64,000 nt of DNA from a bacterium. Its GTDB lineage: Bacteria > Myxococcota > UBA727 > JAUIJE01. Made by a program: the position numbers and the translations under genes. The stretch is taken from assembly GCA_030431455.1 (NCBI GenBank), contig JAUIJE010000020.1, forward strand, positions 62,001-126,000, in the 5' to 3' direction. Positions 8,893 to 18,228 of the stretch are shown here, in pieces. The stretch's first letter is position 1. Each line of letters opens with the position of its first letter. Below the pieces are notes generated by a model, which saw nothing but the letters and a program-made list of their open reading frames with translations, did no database searches and was not told the DNA's origin.

Positions 8893-9831
8893 ATGGTCGC
8901 CCACCGCGCCCCCCGAGGAAAAGACGTGCCCTGGCCCGCGCTGGTGGTGGGCACCGAGCGCGACCCGGTGGTGCGCGAACGCCTGCGCACGATGATGCGC
9001 ACCCTGCACGAGTGGTCGCTGGTCGAGCCCGGGGACAAGGTCATGGTCGCCCTGTCCGGGGGCAAGGACAGCTACGCGCTGTTCGACCTGATGGTGCGCG
9101 CGGCCGAGAAGGCGCCGTTTGCGGTCGAGGTCATCGGGGTGCACCTCGACCAGGCCCAGCCTGGCTATGCCCCCGAGGCGTTCTACAAGTGGCTCGAAGA
9201 CTTTGGGGCCCCGTACCAAATCCTGCGCGAAGACACCTACTCGGTGGTCAAGGACAAGACCCGCAGAGGCCAAACCTACTGCGTGGTGTGTTCGCGCCTG
9301 CGCCGCGGCATCCTGTACACCGCCGCCGACCGGCTCGGTTGCAATAAGATTGCGCTGGGCCATCACCGCGATGACGCGCTCGAGACCTTTTTGATGAACA
9401 CCTTTTTCGCGGGCAAGCTCCAAGCCATGCCCGCGAAGTACGTGACCGACGACGGGCGCTTCACCGTGATCCGGCCCCTCATCGACACCGCCGAAGACGA
9501 TCTGCGCGCGTTCGCCGCGTACCGGGGCTATCCGATCCTGCCCTGCAACCTGTGCGGGAGCCAAAGCGGGATGCAGCGCCAAGAGATGAAGGCCCTGCTC
9601 GAAGACATGACCCAAAAGCACCCCCACGTGCGGCAGGTGATGCTCCAGGCCCTGAAGAACGTGCGCCCCACCCATCTGCTCGACGAGCAGGTGGCCGCGG
9701 CCTGGTCCGCCACCGGGGGCGACGGCGCCCACCAGCTCAAGGCCGGCGACCGGGCGTCCAAGACCCGGCACCCGGCCACGGTGGTGCGCTCGCGGGGGCT
9801 GCCCATCGTGGGCCAGACCGAACCAGCTTGA
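8893..9831 (+). CDS. ttcA: tRNA 2-thiocytidine biosynthesis protein TtcA
   Basis: 312 residues. TtcA uses ATP and an iron-sulfur cluster to thiolate cytidine 32 of some tRNAs in the cytoplasm. The PP-loop MVALSGGKDSYALFDL (SGGKDS at about 55-60) is the ATP pyrophosphatase signature. Two CxxC motifs that hold the cluster are present: YCVVCSRLRRG and PCNLCGSQ. GHHRDDALETFLMN and the C-terminal block NVRPTHLLD are also family-typical. The C-terminal 45 residues beyond are low-complexity. ATG 8893 is chosen because it gives a normal N-terminus and lies just after the divergent gene. An in-frame ATG about 34 codons further downstream is the alternative start. Confidence 0.93.
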   Translation: MVAHRAPRGKDVPWPALVVGTERDPVVRERLRTMMRTLHEWSLVEPGDKVMVALSGGKDSYALFDLMVRAAEKAPFAVEVIGVHLDQAQPGYAPEAFYKWLEDFGAPYQILREDTYSVVKDKTRRGQTYCVVCSRLRRGILYTAADRLGCNKIALGHHRDDALETFLMNTFFAGKLQAMPAKYVTDDGRFTVIRPLIDTAEDDLRAFAAYRGYPILPCNLCGSQSGMQRQEMKALLEDMTQKHPHVRQVMLQALKNVRPTHLLDEQVAAAWSATGGDGAHQLKAGDRASKTRHPATVVRSRGLPIVGQTEPA

Positions 9832-10042
9832 GCGCGCAGCCTCTTGGCAAACCACGTGAACGCAGGGCCCCGGGCGTCCTTGGATCGTTTCGGGGCACGG
9901 ACCGGGCGGCGGTGGCGGGCGCGGCTCGCCACAATTAGCATGGTCGTCGGACAGGCGGCGCGGGTGCCGCCAAGACAGGGCCGTGGGGGGCCCCTGCGGG
10001 CGCAGGCCGGTCGGCGCCCTGCGCCGGGAGACGACACACACC

Positions 10043-10447
10043 ATGCAGGTCGAACGCTCCCTGAGCTCTTGGTTCCCGCTAATTCCCGAGTGCATCGCCG
10101 CCGGCTACGTCGATCTCGCCGCGCACACATTGCTCGCGGTCAAGACCGCCGACCCCCAACCGGTGCAGGCGCTCGACGAGGTGGCCCGCGCCACCGCGGC
10201 CCTGTTCGAGGGCCCCGCGGTGCGCGCGGTGGCCGAGGCCTACCGGCGGGCGCAGGGGGCGCCGGACGGGGTGTGCACGTTTCTGGGCGAACTGTTGGTG
10301 TGCGGCGAAGAGTTCTTGTACGTATTTGTGAAGAGCCGGCGGCGGGCCGACCACGCGCTGTTGTTTGTCTGTCGCAGCTCGGCCAACATCGGTTTGGTCC
10401 TGCGCAAGACCCGTCGCTCCGCCGAGGAGATCGAACATGTGGCCTAG
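10043..10447 (+). CDS. Hypothetical protein, coupled to following gene
   Basis: 134 residues; I do not recognise a family. It is soluble, mixed alpha/beta, with a hydrophobic segment CTFLGELLVCGEEFLYVFVKS and HALLFVCRSSANIGLVLRKT that reads like a small sensor or Roadblock/LC7-like fold, but no diagnostic motif is present. ATG 10043 was chosen because upstream codons are low quality. Its last 11 nt overlap the start of the next gene (ATG 10437), indicating translational coupling, so the two proteins probably act together. Confidence 0.65.
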   Translation: MQVERSLSSWFPLIPECIAAGYVDLAAHTLLAVKTADPQPVQALDEVARATAALFEGPAVRAVAEAYRRAQGAPDGVCTFLGELLVCGEEFLYVFVKSRRRADHALLFVCRSSANIGLVLRKTRRSAEEIEHVA

Positions 10448-11554
10448 CCCGGGCGAGCCCGCGGCGAAGACGTCCGGTTTTTCGACCGGGGACGCGGCCT
10501 TTGCCCACGCCCCGGGTCCCGCCCCGGCGTCGTCGTGGCCCGCGTTGCGCCCCGCCGAGCTGCAGTCGTTCTTGTTGGGGGTCGTGCGCCGCACCCACGG
10601 GTTCGACCTGGTGCCGTTCGAGGACGATGACGCAGACCTGTCCACGCTGCGCGACGTGATGCAGGCCTGCGTGCAGGTCGCCATCGAGGCCCTGGGACTT
10701 GTCATCGACCGGTACGACCGGGACGCGGGCGACGACGACGACGACACCTCGGACCCGCGGGTCCAACAACTCGTCGACGTCGCGTTCATGGGGCGCATGG
10801 GCCTGACCGAACGGCGCCGGGTGCTCGGCGCCGCCGCCCCCGACGACCGCTGGGCCTTGCTCGAGACCGCGTCCATCGCGAGCCGTGAAATCTTGATGTC
10901 GCTGTCCGCGGTCGAAGCGCTGCTCACCGCCATCGAGGGCCTGCGCGCCGACAACAGCTTCTACAAAATCGAGCGCGAGCGTGCGCTGCGCGCCCGCTAT
11001 GCCTTTTTCTGTTTTCGACAGGACGTGCCCACCGCGGCCCCCGCCCCGGTGTTGTCCGAGGTGGCGCGCCACGTGCGATATGCCGCATTGGGCATCGCCG
11101 GCTCACCAGCGACGACGTGTACCCGCATCTGCGCGTCAGCGACCGGCTCGAGATCAGCCGGCTGCAACAGCGATTGCTCGGTTGGTTGCGCGACCCGCGT
11201 CCCACCGCCGCCCACCGCCACGAAGGCGAGCGGCTCTGGAACGACGCGACCTCGTTCGCGGACATTTTGCAGCGCATCAACGAACGCCCGGAACTCTGCG
11301 AGTACGACGTGCGCGCGCTGCGACAAGCCCTCCACCGGCTGCAGGAAGAGCACGTGCTGAGCATCGATCTTCGCGACCTGTTTTCGGCCCCCCACTGGTT
11401 GCTCGGGCGTCACCCCATGCTCGACCGTATGTTGCAGGATGGCCCCATGCTGCGCCACGACGCGGCCTGGTGGCTCGAACACATCGTGTCGGAGCTCGAG
11501 GCCCCTGGCGCGGTCCACGAAGAAGGCCTCGACGTGGACCCCGACAACTTTTGA
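10437..11554 (+). pseudogene. Hypothetical protein interrupted by a -1 frameshift near 11094-11097
   Basis: The reading frame from ATG 10437 has good coding character to about residue 219 (SEVARHVRYAALG). It then becomes Cys/Thr/Ser-rich nonsense ending at 11360. A second frame with good coding character starts exactly there (HRRLTSDDVYPHLRVSD...) and continues to the TGA at 11554. Adding one G to the GGG run at about 11095-11097 would join them into one protein of about 372 residues. The N-terminal half is helical with an acidic DDDDD patch; no family recognised. Either a real frameshift mutation or a homopolymer sequencing error; the intact downstream frame favours error or a very recent lesion. 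Confidence 0.7.
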
Positions 11555-11773
11555 GCTGATCGCCGCGGCGGCGCGGGGTGGTCTGGGCCCGGGCGCGGCC
11601 GTGGTCGACGTGCGTGGGGCCGCGCATTCCGCACAGAAAAGGCCCCAGGCCGGCAAAACCAACCCAGGGCCACGCCCGCCGGCGGGGGGCGCCGACGAAC
11701 GCACCCCAGGTAAAGCAGAGGGCGTGCCAGGCCGACGGGGATCGATGCCGCCAGTGCAACTATCTGATTTTGC

Positions 11774-12190
11774 TTAGGAAACGTCGTCGGGCAGCATCGC
11801 CTTGACCGCCATCCAGGTCCCGTCCACGTACTCCCAGCGTTCGGTATGCACGCTTTCACGCAAGCGCTGCGTGCTTTTCTCCACAAACACCATCTTCACG
11901 GTCACGGTGGCCTCGGTGGCGGCTTCGTTCTGCATCACCTGCATGACCTCGAGCTGGCTGACGTCGATGTCCGCGAACCGCTTTTCCCAATCGGTGATGA
12001 ACGCCGCGCGCAGATCGGGATGCACAAACCGGGCGGCGTGCGGCACCCGACCCCACCGCAAGTCCACGTGGTGCCGGGACAGGGTCACGTCGAGGTCACC
12101 ACGCTGCGTGACCTCGCGCGCGGTCTGACACCCCAGGGGGAAAACCACGCACAGGGTGAGCGAGAGAGCGCAGAACAGACGCAGTGGCAT
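11774..12190 (-). CDS. Lipoprotein, hypothetical
   Basis: 138 residues with a lipoprotein signal: PLRLFCALSLTLCVVFPLGC with Cys21 or so as the lipidated residue. The mature part (VTLSRHHVDLRWGRVPHAARFVHPD...) has alternating beta strands resembling small NTF2- or DUF-type envelope proteins, ending WEYVDGTWMAVKAMLPDD. ATG 12190 follows 2 nt after the stop of the GNAT gene, so the pair is likely co-transcribed. No catalytic motif is evident. Confidence 0.75.
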   Translation of the reverse strand: MPLRLFCALSLTLCVVFPLGCQTAREVTQRGDLDVTLSRHHVDLRWGRVPHAARFVHPDLRAAFITDWEKRFADIDVSQLEVMQVMQNEAATEATVTVKMVFVEKSTQRLRESVHTERWEYVDGTWMAVKAMLPDDVS

Positions 12191-12192
12191 GG

Positions 12193-12648
12193 TCACAGCG
12201 CCGCCTCGTACATGTCGTAGTGGCAGCGCTGCATGCCCAGCGACTCGTAGGTCGCCTTGGCCGGGGCGTTGTCGACCTCGACGTACAACCGCACGCCGCA
12301 CACCTCGCCCACCTTGCGGGCCTCGTCTTGCACGCGCCGGTAGAGCGCGCGGTAGATGCCGGTGCGGCGGTGGGACGGCACAATGTATACGGATTGGATC
12401 CACCAGAACATGCCGTCGCGCCAGTCGCTCCACTCATAGGTGAGCATGAGCTGGCCCACGATGTTGTCGCCGTCTTTGGCCAACAGGTAGCGGCCGTAGC
12501 GGGGCTGTTCGAGCAGGCGGCGCACCCCGCGGCGCACCACGTCGAGGGACAGCGGCTTGTCCTCGGTCTCCTGGGCCATGGCCACGTTGAACCGCGCGAT
12601 CGCCTCGGCGTCGTCGAGTTGGGCGTTGTCGATGCGGATGTCGGTCAT
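12193..12648 (-). CDS. GNAT-family N-acetyltransferase
   Basis: 151 residues, full length for a GNAT acyl-CoA transferase. The acceptor-side N-terminus (MTDIRIDNAQLDDAEAIARFN) and the acetyl-CoA loop QSVYIVPSHRRTGIYRALYRRV (the R-x-x-G-x-Y variant of the RxxGxG/A motif) are visible. The C-terminal VRLYVEVDNAPAKATYESLGM is the usual beta5-alpha4 block. The start matches the beginning of the domain; upstream codons are not GNAT-like. Substrate unknown. It lies upstream of a lipoprotein gene, 2 nt away, and downstream of a small Cys-containing protein. Confidence 0.9.
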   Translation of the reverse strand: MTDIRIDNAQLDDAEAIARFNVAMAQETEDKPLSLDVVRRGVRRLLEQPRYGRYLLAKDGDNIVGQLMLTYEWSDWRDGMFWWIQSVYIVPSHRRTGIYRALYRRVQDEARKVGEVCGVRLYVEVDNAPAKATYESLGMQRCHYDMYEAAL

Positions 12649-12674
12649 GGGGCCTCCGGGGGGGACAGAGGGGC

Positions 12675-12983
12675 CTACTGTGGAACACCCGACGCATCGA
12701 AGTACAGTTTTCGGACCTTTTCGCACGTGTCGCACTCGGTGACGACGACGTGCAGCCCTTGATCCAGGCCCGATTCGGACCGCTTCCAGAGCTTGTCCCC
12801 ACAATGACAACGCGCGTTGCGCACGAGCTCATCGATGTCGGTGTAGCTGTCGACGGGCAGCGGGTGCTCCCGGCGGTGGCCGGCGGCGCGGTCCCACAAC
12901 AGCCGGCGGCGGTCTTTTTGCACCTTGCGCCCGACGACCACCGCGATGGCCAGGGCCGCGGCGAGGGCGAACGCGATGTGCAT
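12675..12983 (-). CDS. Small membrane-anchored protein with two CxC/CxxC pairs
   Basis: 102 residues. An N-terminal membrane anchor (HIAFALAAALAIAVVVG) is followed by a basic stretch and a putative zinc ribbon made by CHCGDKLW and ECDTCEKV. The ATG at 12983 overlaps the stop of the transglutaminase gene by one base (TGATG), so it is translated with that gene. Family unknown; the zinc-ribbon reading is inference from the Cys spacing. Confidence 0.72.
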   Translation of the reverse strand: MHIAFALAAALAIAVVVGRKVQKDRRRLLWDRAAGHRREHPLPVDSYTDIDELVRNARCHCGDKLWKRSESGLDQGLHVVVTECDTCEKVRKLYFDASGVPQ

Positions 12984-14422
12984 CAGCGGCGCTCCAAAAA
13001 GACCGTGCCGACAAAACCGAAGCGGCCCGCCGGCTTGTCGTGGGAGAACAGCCGGACCCGGGAGCGGCCGCGGTCGACGTCGCAGTCCACGAACACGCGG
13101 CGCCCGGGGGTGACGCGGCAATCGCGTTCGGGGCCGCCTTGTTCGGGGCTGATCTTGCCGAGCAGGTAGCGGCCCTGGGGGTTGCCGATGGCGATGCGGG
13201 CGCTTTTTTGGGCGAGGCCGAGTCCGGTGTCGGGCGAGATGAGAGACAGCCCCTCGGCGACGAACTCGGGGCGCAGGGTGGGCTGCCGCAAGAACGCGCC
13301 CCGGCTGAGCGGGGGCGAGACGAGCTGCCACTTGGGTTGGTCGGGGAAGTGGTCGAGGCCGAACGCCGCCGGCGGGGCCATGAAGTACGTGGTGCGGTAG
13401 GGGCCGTCCTCGCGGCCGATCTGTTTGCCCCCGTCCCAGGTCACGTCGAGCAGGTACCAGTGGTCGTCGACCTCGACCGCGTTCCAGGCGTGACCGGCCG
13501 CGTCCACCCCGCCGTTTTCGTCGCGGGCGTCGCCGGCCACGTACACGATGCGATCGCCGGTGACCTTGCCCAGCGCGACCATGAGGTTGCTGTAGCCCGA
13601 GCACACCCCGCGGCGGGTGGCGAACACCTGCTGGGCGGATTGTTTGGTCATGTAGCTGCGGTCCTCGACGCTGGGCCAGTCGTAGGCGATGTGGTCGGCG
13701 ACCCAGTCGTGCATCACCTTGATGCGGGCGAACGCGGGCTGGATGGTCTTGAGGTGGGCGCCGAGGGCGGCGATGCTCGCCTCGGACGATGCAGGGACAT
13801 TTTGCGCGCGGGCGTCGATCTCCGCCGGCAACGGCCACGCCGGGCGGCGGTCGAGCGCGGGGGCGGGCTGGTCTTCGGGCGCGGGGCGTTTGACCGGGGG
13901 CGGGGGGGGCGGGGTGGGGTCTTGGGGACCGGTGTCTTCGCTTTCCCGTTGGCCGGTGAAGGGGTTGTCGTGGGTGAGGCCGTAGAGCCACTCGAGTTTT
14001 TCGGCCACCGCGAACACCGCGCGCCGGGCCGGGGCGGCGTAGGGCGCGGGGTTGTCGTCGAGAAACCACGCGCCCCGGGTGCTCAGCGCGGGGAAGGTGG
14101 CGGCGGGGAACAGGCCGACGAGCACGGCCAAAAAGCCGAGGTTGACGGTGAGGGTGCGGGCGATGAGCCGATCGGTGGCGCGGCCCCAACGTTTTTTCTC
14201 CGCTTTGCCCTGTTGGGCGCGGCGGGCGTTCTTTTTTCGGGACCGGTGGGTGGCGCGCGCCTCCCACAGCACCGGCAGCACCGGGAACAGCAGCGCGCCG
14301 GCAGCGATGGCGGCCCAGCGGGGACCGCCCACGTAGCTCGCCAGCGACGAGGAGAGCCACACCCCGAGCAAGGGGGTGACGAGCACAAACGTGCTCCACA
14401 GGAGTTTGATCAGTCGCAGCAT
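12983..14422 (-). CDS. Membrane-anchored transglutaminase-like (papain-fold) protein
   Basis: 479 residues. Two N-terminal hydrophobic segments (about 5-30 and 36-54) and a third near 92-112 precede a Pro-rich linker, then a transglutaminase core. The catalytic triad is visible: Cys274 in RRGVCSGYS, His311 in GHAWNAV and Asp326 in LLDVTWD. Family members act as peptidases or cross-linkers; the periplasmic position and membrane anchor suggest a role on envelope proteins or peptidoglycan-linked peptides. The C-terminal 110 residues are beta-rich. It is divergent from the VWA gene (54 nt between starts) and overlaps the following small gene. Confidence 0.88.
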   Translation of the reverse strand: MLRLIKLLWSTFVLVTPLLGVWLSSSLASYVGGPRWAAIAAGALLFPVLPVLWEARATHRSRKKNARRAQQGKAEKKRWGRATDRLIARTLTVNLGFLAVLVGLFPAATFPALSTRGAWFLDDNPAPYAAPARRAVFAVAEKLEWLYGLTHDNPFTGQRESEDTGPQDPTPPPPPPVKRPAPEDQPAPALDRRPAWPLPAEIDARAQNVPASSEASIAALGAHLKTIQPAFARIKVMHDWVADHIAYDWPSVEDRSYMTKQSAQQVFATRRGVCSGYSNLMVALGKVTGDRIVYVAGDARDENGGVDAAGHAWNAVEVDDHWYLLDVTWDGGKQIGREDGPYRTTYFMAPPAAFGLDHFPDQPKWQLVSPPLSRGAFLRQPTLRPEFVAEGLSLISPDTGLGLAQKSARIAIGNPQGRYLLGKISPEQGGPERDCRVTPGRRVFVDCDVDRGRSRVRLFSHDKPAGRFGFVGTVFLERR

Positions 14423-14476
14423 GGGGCGGACCCACGCCTAAAGTATGCATTGAAACCCGGGCTGCAAAGGGCCAGC

Positions 14477-15931
14477 ATGCGCCCCATGGTTGCGGCCACC
14501 GTGTTCGAAGTCGATCCGGTCACCGTCGAGCGGGAGCTTGGCTCGCTCACCTTTTCCCGGGTGGTGAGCGACAACCCCATGCTCATCGTGCGGGCGGCCC
14601 ATTGGCACAACCAGCTCGACGGACTCGGCCTGGGGCTGCCGTTTTTCCTCGTGCACGACATCGGCATGTTGCTGACCCAACCGGTGGGCCAGACCATCGC
14701 GTTGGTGGGCCGGGAGCGGTCGCTGAAGATGGCGATCTCCCGCGGCAACATGAAGCACAACCCCGAGGTCGACCGCCTGCTCACCCGCTACCAGCAGCTG
14801 CTCACAGATTTGGCCCGCTCCGAGCTGTGCCACCGCGCGGCTGCGGGCAACCTCTCCGACGACTTGGTGGCCGCGGTCATCGCCAAGGTGGTCGAGCCGG
14901 TGCAGACCGCGCTCATCCGCAAAGGCCACAACCGCAAGCTCCCCCTCACCGTGGCCACCTACGAGGAGGTCGAGCCCGCCCACTTCGTGAGCCAGTCGTT
15001 GGCCGATGAAGTGGCCTCTACGCTCAAGATCGTCGTCGAGGCCCGCACCCGCATTCGCGTGTGCCTGGAGCAGATCGATCTCGACACCCTCAAGCTGCTC
15101 GAGATGTTCCGCGGGGAGGACGACCTCGGCGACGCCACCGATCTGCTCGATCTCTACCGGGCGTTGGTCACCCCCGAAGTACACGACATTGTGAACTTCT
15201 CACTCGATCTCATCCCCAGCGTGCTCGAGACCAAGCGCTCGACCGGGGTGCAGACCTTCTCCATCGATGGCTACGCCTCCATCGAGACCCGCGGCAGCCT
15301 CGACGGGCTGCTCCCGAGCGAGCTCGCGTTTGACGACGATCTGTTCGACCGGCGCTACGCCGACAACGAGCTGTTCTATTACGGGCGCGACAAGCAAAAT
15401 ACCCAACGGGAAAAGCTCCACTACATCCTCATCGACGCCTCCGCCTCGATGCGCGGCCTGCGCACGGTGTTCGCCCGCGGCCTGGGCATGGCCTTGGCCA
15501 AGAAGATGACCCTCAAGGGCGAGGGCGTGTGGCTGCGCTTTTTTGACTCGCGCCTGTATGAGCGCCAAGAGCTGTCGTCGTCGAGGCTGCGCATCCCCTA
15601 CTTGTTGTGTTTTCGCAGCGAGCGAGGCCGCAACCCCAACCGCGCCTTCTCCGAGCTCGAGCGGGAGCTCGCGCGGCTGATGCGGGAGTCGCCCAAAGAG
15701 GTGGTGGTCACGTTCATCACCCACGGGCGTTGCCAGCTCGACGGCCGCCTGGTGGAGAGCTTGGCCCAAAAGGCGACCCTGTGCGGGGTGTTCGTGATGC
15801 CCACCGGCGGGGACGTGACGTTGGACTATCTCGACAAGCTCAACCAAAAATACGTGATCCAGCCCGACGTGCTCGCGGACAAGAGCCGCCGCCAGACCGA
15901 GGCGCTCAAGATTCTGTCCGACAGCGACTAG
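14477..15931 (+). CDS. von Willebrand factor A-domain protein
   Basis: 484 residues, soluble. The C-terminal half is a VWA domain with a complete MIDAS-type loop LIDASASMRG (Asp320, Ser322, Ser324) and a later Thr-containing block VVVTFITHGRC. The N-terminal half (helical, residues 1-290) has no recognised family. VWA proteins of this two-part layout often work with MoxR-type AAA+ ATPases, but none is adjacent here. The divergent neighbour is a transglutaminase-like membrane protein. The start was chosen at MRPMVAATVF, the first ATG after non-coding sequence. Confidence 0.85.
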   Translation: MRPMVAATVFEVDPVTVERELGSLTFSRVVSDNPMLIVRAAHWHNQLDGLGLGLPFFLVHDIGMLLTQPVGQTIALVGRERSLKMAISRGNMKHNPEVDRLLTRYQQLLTDLARSELCHRAAAGNLSDDLVAAVIAKVVEPVQTALIRKGHNRKLPLTVATYEEVEPAHFVSQSLADEVASTLKIVVEARTRIRVCLEQIDLDTLKLLEMFRGEDDLGDATDLLDLYRALVTPEVHDIVNFSLDLIPSVLETKRSTGVQTFSIDGYASIETRGSLDGLLPSELAFDDDLFDRRYADNELFYYGRDKQNTQREKLHYILIDASASMRGLRTVFARGLGMALAKKMTLKGEGVWLRFFDSRLYERQELSSSRLRIPYLLCFRSERGRNPNRAFSELERELARLMRESPKEVVVTFITHGRCQLDGRLVESLAQKATLCGVFVMPTGGDVTLDYLDKLNQKYVIQPDVLADKSRRQTEALKILSDSD

Positions 15932-16127
15932 ATGTGAAGTTCGAAGATGCCGTGCGCTCGCCCGGGCCACGACGAGCGCCGGCTCGTCCGGTGTCCGCAC
16001 GAGCTTAGAAAAAGCCCTCGCAAGACGGGCGCTTAGGGTTCTCAGACGCGGTTTCAGGGCCTTTCAGTCGGCGGGCCCTGGTGCGGTGCTACACCCTTCT
16101 CCTTTCGAGAAGCGGGGGGAGCCGCAC

Positions 16128-16490
16128 ATGCAACTGTCCAGCAGCGATGAGTCGGCCGCCGACCGGGGCGCCCACGAGGAAGGGTTGGAGCCGCGGATCG
16201 CGCAAGAGATCTTTCAGTATCTGTACGACACGTCCGGCCGGCCGTGGGGGCTTTCCCCCGAAGAGCGCTATGCACAGTTTGAGTCGGTGATGCACAAGGG
16301 CGACATCTTTGCCCAGGCCCGGGTGCTGCGCGATCTGCTGCGGTCGGGGGCGAGCACCTTCCGCGAGCTCGAGATCGCCTTTGCCCTGTGCGACTGCGTG
16401 TTCGGGGCGTTGGCCAAGCCCATGGACATCGACGTCACCGCGTTGCGCGACGGCGCGTTCGCCCGCCACGGCTTCGTGTTGCGCGGCTGA
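16128..16490 (+). CDS. Hypothetical protein
   Basis: 120 residues, acidic, predicted all-helical, no signal peptide and no recognised family. A GGGGGAG Shine-Dalgarno stretch lies just upstream of ATG 16128. Residues 40-110 hold regularly spaced hydrophobics (QARVLRDLLRSGASTFRELEIAFALCDCVFGAL), suggesting a compact helical bundle. It precedes the MscS gene by 65 nt on the same strand. Confidence 0.6.
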   Translation: MQLSSSDESAADRGAHEEGLEPRIAQEIFQYLYDTSGRPWGLSPEERYAQFESVMHKGDIFAQARVLRDLLRSGASTFRELEIAFALCDCVFGALAKPMDIDVTALRDGAFARHGFVLRG

Positions 16491-16555
16491 GCCCGGCCCC
16501 GACGTGGGGTGTCATCGGGGGCCGAGTGCGGTAAGGCCCGACGCGAGGAGGACAT

Positions 16556-18220
16556 ATGCTCGTCGCGCTCGGCATCGCTTTGTCTCTGGTCGTCCCTGCG
16601 GCCCCGTCGGAAAAGCCCTGTGAGACCCCGCAGGCCGCGGCCTCGACCTGGCTCGGCAACCTGCAGCCCGGCGAAGAAGACCGGGCGATGGCCATTCGCT
16701 GCACGGAAAAGCCCGGGGGCTGGGACGACGCCCGCCTGGAGACCGCGGTGGTGCAGCTCAAGCGGGTGCTGGACGCGCGCGGCATCTACGTGCGGGTCGA
16801 CGAGCTCCCCACCGACAACGATTACCGCGACCCCGTGACCGGCAACCACCGGGTGAAGGTCTCGTCGCAGCTTGACCAGATCGTGCTTGTGCGGCGCGAG
16901 GGCCGCTGGGTGTTGTCCGACGACACGTTGCGCGGGGCAAAGTCACTGTATCGCGAGACGTTCCCGGTGGACCTCGACCGGGTGGTGCAGTCGTTGCCGG
17001 CGTGGATGACGGTCAAGGTGTTTGGCCTCGCGGGGTGGCAGGCGCTGTTCTTTTTGATCTTGGTGACCCTTGGCTATGCCCTGCGGTGGTTGGTGTCCGA
17101 GGTCATCACCCGGCAGCTGCGCCGGTTGATGAAGCGGCTCGGGGTGTTGGGCATCGAGGAGCTGCTCGAGCACGCGGCCTCGCCCTTGGGGTTGTTGGTG
17201 ATGGCGGGGTTGATCTACATCGGCATCCCCGCGCTCAACCTGCCGGTGCGGTTGGCCACGGTGTTGTTCGTGGCGGTGCGGACCATGGCCGCGGTGAGCG
17301 TGGTGATGCTCGCCTACCGGGCCGCGGACATCGCCAGCAATGTGTTTGCGTCCCGGGCGGAAAAGACCGACACCAAGCTGGACGACCAGCTCATCCCGGT
17401 TCTGCGCAAGACGGCCAAGGTCGCCATCGTGCTGGTGGGTATCATCTTTGTCCTGCAGAACCTCGACGTCGACGTCACCAGCCTGCTCACCGGGGTCGGG
17501 CTCGGGGGCCTGGCCCTCGCGTTGGCGGCCAAGGACATGGCGATGAACTTCTTCGGGTCCATCACCATCTTCACCGACCACCCCTTTCAGATCGGGGACT
17601 GGGTGAACACCGCCGGGGTCGAGGGGGTGGTCGAAGAGGTGGGCATGCGCAGCACGCGCATCCGCACCTTTTACAACTCGGTGGTGACGGTGCCCAACGG
17701 CAAGTTCATCGATGCCACCGTCGACAACTACGGGCGGCGCGAGTTTCGCCGGTGCTCGATCAAGCTCGGGGTCACCTACGACACCACCCCCGAACAGATC
17801 GAAGCTTTCTGCAATGGCATTCGGGGCCTGATCAAGGCCCACCCCGCCACCCGCAAGGACTACTACGAGGTCCACTTCGCGGGGTACGGGGACTTTGCCC
17901 TCGAGATCATGCTCTATTTCTTTTTCGCGGTGCCGAGCTGGACCGACGAGCTGCGGGCCCGGCACGAGCTGTTCTTGGATTTCCTCCGGCTGGCCAAGTC
18001 GCTGGACATCGGCTTTGCCTTCCCCACCCAAAGCATTCACATTGAAGCGATGGCCAAGCCGGGCGAAGGCCTGGCGGCGAAGACCTTGGGCAAGGCCGAG
18101 CTCGAACAACGCGCGCAGGCGTTCGGGCCCGACGGGAGCGAGGTCATCCCCGCCGGGCTACGGGCCAAACCGGGCTTCTACGCCGACAGCGCCGTGCCCA
18201 CCGCGGACCGGGACGCCTGA
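16556..18220 (+). CDS. MscS-family mechanosensitive ion channel with exported N-terminal domain
   Basis: 554 residues. A signal peptide (LVALGIALSLVVPAAPS) is followed by a periplasmic domain of about 130 residues, then five or so TM helices between about 150 and 340. The MscS pore-lining signature is seen as GVGLGGLALALAAKDMAMNF, followed by the beta-domain FQIGDWVNTAGVEGVVEEVGMRSTRIRTF and VPNGKFI. Such channels release solutes on hypo-osmotic shock. The large exported N-terminal domain resembles the extended MscS homologues rather than the 286-residue E. coli form. A GGAGG site stands 5 nt before the ATG. Confidence 0.93.
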   Translation: MLVALGIALSLVVPAAPSEKPCETPQAAASTWLGNLQPGEEDRAMAIRCTEKPGGWDDARLETAVVQLKRVLDARGIYVRVDELPTDNDYRDPVTGNHRVKVSSQLDQIVLVRREGRWVLSDDTLRGAKSLYRETFPVDLDRVVQSLPAWMTVKVFGLAGWQALFFLILVTLGYALRWLVSEVITRQLRRLMKRLGVLGIEELLEHAASPLGLLVMAGLIYIGIPALNLPVRLATVLFVAVRTMAAVSVVMLAYRAADIASNVFASRAEKTDTKLDDQLIPVLRKTAKVAIVLVGIIFVLQNLDVDVTSLLTGVGLGGLALALAAKDMAMNFFGSITIFTDHPFQIGDWVNTAGVEGVVEEVGMRSTRIRTFYNSVVTVPNGKFIDATVDNYGRREFRRCSIKLGVTYDTTPEQIEAFCNGIRGLIKAHPATRKDYYEVHFAGYGDFALEIMLYFFFAVPSWTDELRARHELFLDFLRLAKSLDIGFAFPTQSIHIEAMAKPGEGLAAKTLGKAELEQRAQAFGPDGSEVIPAGLRAKPGFYADSAVPTADRDA

Positions 18221-18228
18221 GACGTGCT

